Below, one piece after another: positions 7,404-8,440 of a stretch of DNA of 8,440 bases. Below the pieces are notes generated by a model, which saw only the letters and a list, made by a program, of their open reading frames with translations, was not told the DNA's origin and searched no databases. Position 1 is the stretch's first letter. The number at the start of each line of letters is the position of its first letter. Both the position numbers and the translations under genes were made by a program. The stretch comes from Nitrospinota bacterium (GTDB lineage Bacteria > JAUXIQ01). The stretch covers positions 1 to 8,440 of the forward strand of contig JAUXIQ010000066.1 of assembly GCA_030620925.1 (NCBI GenBank), given 5' to 3'.

Positions 7404-7432
7404 AAGGTAAATGTTATACGGCCTTTTGTCAA
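7404..7432 (-). promoter_or_regulatory. Candidate sigma-70-type promoter for the hrcA operon
   Basis: The minus strand shows TTGACA (7432-7427), a 17-base spacer and TACCTT (7409-7404). The -35 is perfect and the -10 keeps TAnnnT. The leader to the hrcA ATG would be about 90 bases and would include both inverted repeats. TATAAC (7418-7413) is an alternative -10 but lacks a good -35. The 8-bp direct repeat CTTAAAGG (plus strand) occurs at 7400-7407 and 7434-7441, overlapping the -10 and just upstream of the -35. Confidence 0.5.
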
Positions 7433-7558
7433 GCTTAAAGGCTGCGGTTACAGCCCTCCCGGGACCAGACTTCCGAAGGTGAGCTATCGCTTTATCACCG
7501 TATATGAACGACAAAATCAGCCTGCGACACGAGTAATTTCGCCGCCTGTTTCGCAGGG

Positions 7559-7618
7559 ATACTGCATCGCAGGGGCGGCCCCGCGCCGGGGGATGAAACC
7601 CGCCCCTGCTTGCAGTAT
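7559..7618. repeat. REP-like 60-bp compound inverted repeat
   Basis: The outer arms ATACTGCA (7559-7566) and TGCAGTAT (7611-7618) pair perfectly over 8 bp. After a small bulge (TC against T) the inner arms GCAGGGGCGG (7569-7578) and CCGCCCCTGC (7600-7609) pair perfectly over 10 bp. Inside, CCCCG-CGC-CGGGG (7579-7591) makes a third 5-bp stem. TCGCAGGG also occurs twice in direct order (7551-7558 and 7567-7574). The element lies between divergent genes and has no T-run after it on either strand, so it is not a terminator. GGGGCGG/CCGCCCC hairpins of this kind are a common form of dispersed REP or MITE-like repeat, but only one copy is visible here. Confidence 0.6.
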
Positions 7619-7699
7619 TACTGTTGAGCGGTTATTAATAATAGAAGCACGTAAGGCGGTAGAGCTTTTTTTCAGATTCTTGAGGAAGGGGTTACGGCT

Positions 7700-8173
7700 T
7701 TGTCAACCGAACCCAGATTCATAGCAGATGCCATGCTGGGCAAATTGGCCAAATGGCTGAGGATAATGGGCTACGATACCCTCTATTTCAAGGGTGGAGA
7801 CAAAAGGGCGCTGATAAAAAAAGCGCGTGAGGAGGATAGAATAATCCTGACCAGGGATACCCGGATAATCTCCCGGGAAAACCTGCCCCCCAACCTTTTC
7901 ATTCAAAGCGATTACCCTGAGGAACAGCTCAAGGAAGTATCTCGAAATTTTAATATATTTCCCACGGGAAAAGTCCTCAGCCTCTGTTCGTCTTGTAACG
8001 TAACCATCAAACCGATAAGTAAGGAACGCGTGGAGGGTAAAGTCCCCGACTATATTTACACGGTACATACAAAATTTTCGGTCTGCCCCCGCTGCCGTCG
8101 TATATACTGGCCGGGCAGCCATTACAAAACGATGACGGCCCGCCTGGAGAGCCTTGCCGACGAGGGCGCCTGA
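7700..8173 (+). CDS. Mut7-C RNase domain protein (PIN-like fold with zinc ribbon, former DUF82)
   Basis: This is a 157-residue stand-alone Mut7-C domain. The PIN-like part begins FIADAMLGKLAKWLRIMGYD (7-26) and continues to RIILTRDTRI (47-56); Asp10 and Asp53 are the likely metal ligands of the nuclease site. A zinc ribbon follows, with Cys96 and Cys99 (CSSC) and Cys129 and Cys132 (CPRC). The IYWPGSHYKTM stretch (135-145) is typical of the family end. It is presumed to be a small cytosolic ribonuclease; its RNA target is unknown and I infer none. The start is TTG 7700 with GAGGAAGGGG eight bases upstream; the first in-frame ATG would cut into the conserved motif. It is transcribed away from hrcA and towards tmk, with 134 bp to the next gene. 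Confidence 0.88.
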   Translation: MSTEPRFIADAMLGKLAKWLRIMGYDTLYFKGGDKRALIKKAREEDRIILTRDTRIISRENLPPNLFIQSDYPEEQLKEVSRNFNIFPTGKVLSLCSSCNVTIKPISKERVEGKVPDYIYTVHTKFSVCPRCRRIYWPGSHYKTMTARLESLADEGA

Positions 8174-8179
8174 TGGGGA

Positions 8180-8197
8180 TAATTCGGGGCTGAATTA
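8180..8197 (+). other. Weak AT-rich hairpin after the Mut7-C gene
   Basis: TAATTC-GGGGCT-GAATTA is a perfect 6-bp inverted repeat seven bases after the stop codon. The stem is AT-rich and no T-run follows, so it is at best a weak terminator or 3'-end structure. Confidence 0.25.
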
Positions 8198-8199
8198 AA

Positions 8200-8228
8200 G
8201 TGAAAAGCTGAAACCCATGTGCTATACT
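8200..8228 (+). promoter_or_regulatory. Candidate extended -10 promoter for tmk
   Basis: GTGAAA (8200-8205; 4 of 6 to TTGACA) and TATACT (8223-8228; 5 of 6 to TATAAT) are 17 bases apart. TGC directly before TATACT makes an extended -10. The predicted leader to the tmk ATG is about 70 bases and shows no clear regulatory fold. This suggests tmk is transcribed separately from the Mut7-C gene. Confidence 0.5.
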
Positions 8229-8307
8229 TAGCGGGAATACGCTGTAAGAGGGTTCGAAGTAGCTGATATATTCGCCAAAAATGATGTGAACATACCTTGT
8301 TAATAAT

Positions 8308-8440
8308 ATGGAGAGAGGGAAACTAATCACATTAGAAGGGGTGGAGGGCTGCGGGAAGAGCACCCAGATGAAGCTTCTGCGCGCCGCCCTCGAGGCAGAA
8401 GGCAAAAAGGTGCTTACCACCGCCGAACCGGGCGGCTCTC
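8308..8440 (+). CDS. tmk: Thymidylate kinase (N-terminal 44 residues, runs off the right edge)
   Basis: Thymidylate kinase phosphorylates dTMP to dTDP with ATP, an essential step in dTTP supply. The 44 residues present read into the fold at once: LITLEGVEGCGKSTQ (6-20) contains the P-loop GVEGCGKST, and the last visible residues, EPGGS (40-44), are the start of the dTMP-binding loop seen in bacterial enzymes. The remaining roughly 160 residues, including the DRx motif and LID, lie outside the window. ATG 8308 is preceded by an AT-rich stretch without a Shine-Dalgarno; the GA-rich run after it is part of the coding sequence. No later start would keep the P-loop strand. Confidence 0.93.
   Translation, partial: MERGKLITLEGVEGCGKSTQMKLLRAALEAEGKKVLTTAEPGGS

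Larger units (their letters stand above)
7306..7699. other. Divergent intergenic region between hrcA and the Mut7-C gene
   Basis: This 394-bp stretch has no credible gene. Nearest hrcA it holds the ribosome-site hairpin (7315-7334), a 15-bp palindrome (7335-7349) and a candidate hrcA promoter (7404-7432). The middle holds the REP-like inverted repeat (7559-7618). The part next to the Mut7-C gene is AT-rich, with a perfect 10-bp palindrome TTATTAATAA (7632-7641) and a run of seven T (7666-7672). I could not place a confident promoter for the plus-strand gene. An 81-codon open frame from 7479 runs through the repeat and shows no protein-like features. Confidence 0.7.

Noticed and set aside
7646-7672. 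T7 run as part of an intrinsic terminator
   Set aside because: No stable stem directly precedes it, and a terminator just upstream of the Mut7-C start has no transcript to end.
7479-7724. 81-codon plus-strand open frame in the divergent gap
   Set aside because: It runs through the inverted repeat, has no ribosome site or recognisable motif, and overlaps the start of the Mut7-C gene.

Overview
This is a bacterial chromosomal window, gene dense and of moderately high GC, with ordinary housekeeping content. A HrcA repressor, strong GGAGG ribosome sites and mixed ATG/TTG starts fit a bacterium outside the Proteobacteria. The order hrcA-grpE-dnaJ without dnaK, followed by rsmE, recalls Thermotoga and, apart from the missing dnaK, Firmicutes- or Chloroflexota-like clusters. 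I cannot fix the phylum from this window alone.

Layout. From about 7305 down to 1, eight genes run on the minus strand: hrcA, grpE, dnaJ, rsmE, purH, an AMMECR1-domain gene, maf and a hydantoinase A-type gene that leaves the window at base 1. From 7700 to the right edge two genes run on the plus strand: a Mut7-C RNase-domain protein and the 5' end of tmk (thymidylate kinase). The 394-bp divergent gap between the two groups (7306-7699) is the most structured non-coding part. It holds a candidate hrcA promoter, a hairpin that would bury the hrcA Shine-Dalgarno, a 15-bp palindrome and a 60-bp REP-like inverted repeat.

How the genes work together. HrcA is the heat-shock repressor, and GrpE and DnaJ are the nucleotide-exchange factor and J-domain co-chaperone of DnaK. 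Their DnaK partner must be encoded elsewhere. RsmE methylates 16S rRNA and follows dnaJ, as in many Gram-positive-type clusters. purH (last two steps of IMP synthesis) appears to have its own TTGACA-type promoter that starts inside the rsmE stop codon. The AMMECR1 gene, maf (nucleotide house-cleaning pyrophosphatase) and the hydantoinase-like gene form a tail group whose shared role is unclear.

I found no CRISPR array, tRNA, rRNA, transposase, phage gene or toxin-antitoxin pair. There is no strong candidate for a wholly new system. The best leads are the hrcA leader, which lacks a recognisable CIRCE, the dnaK-less chaperone operon, and the REP-like element.
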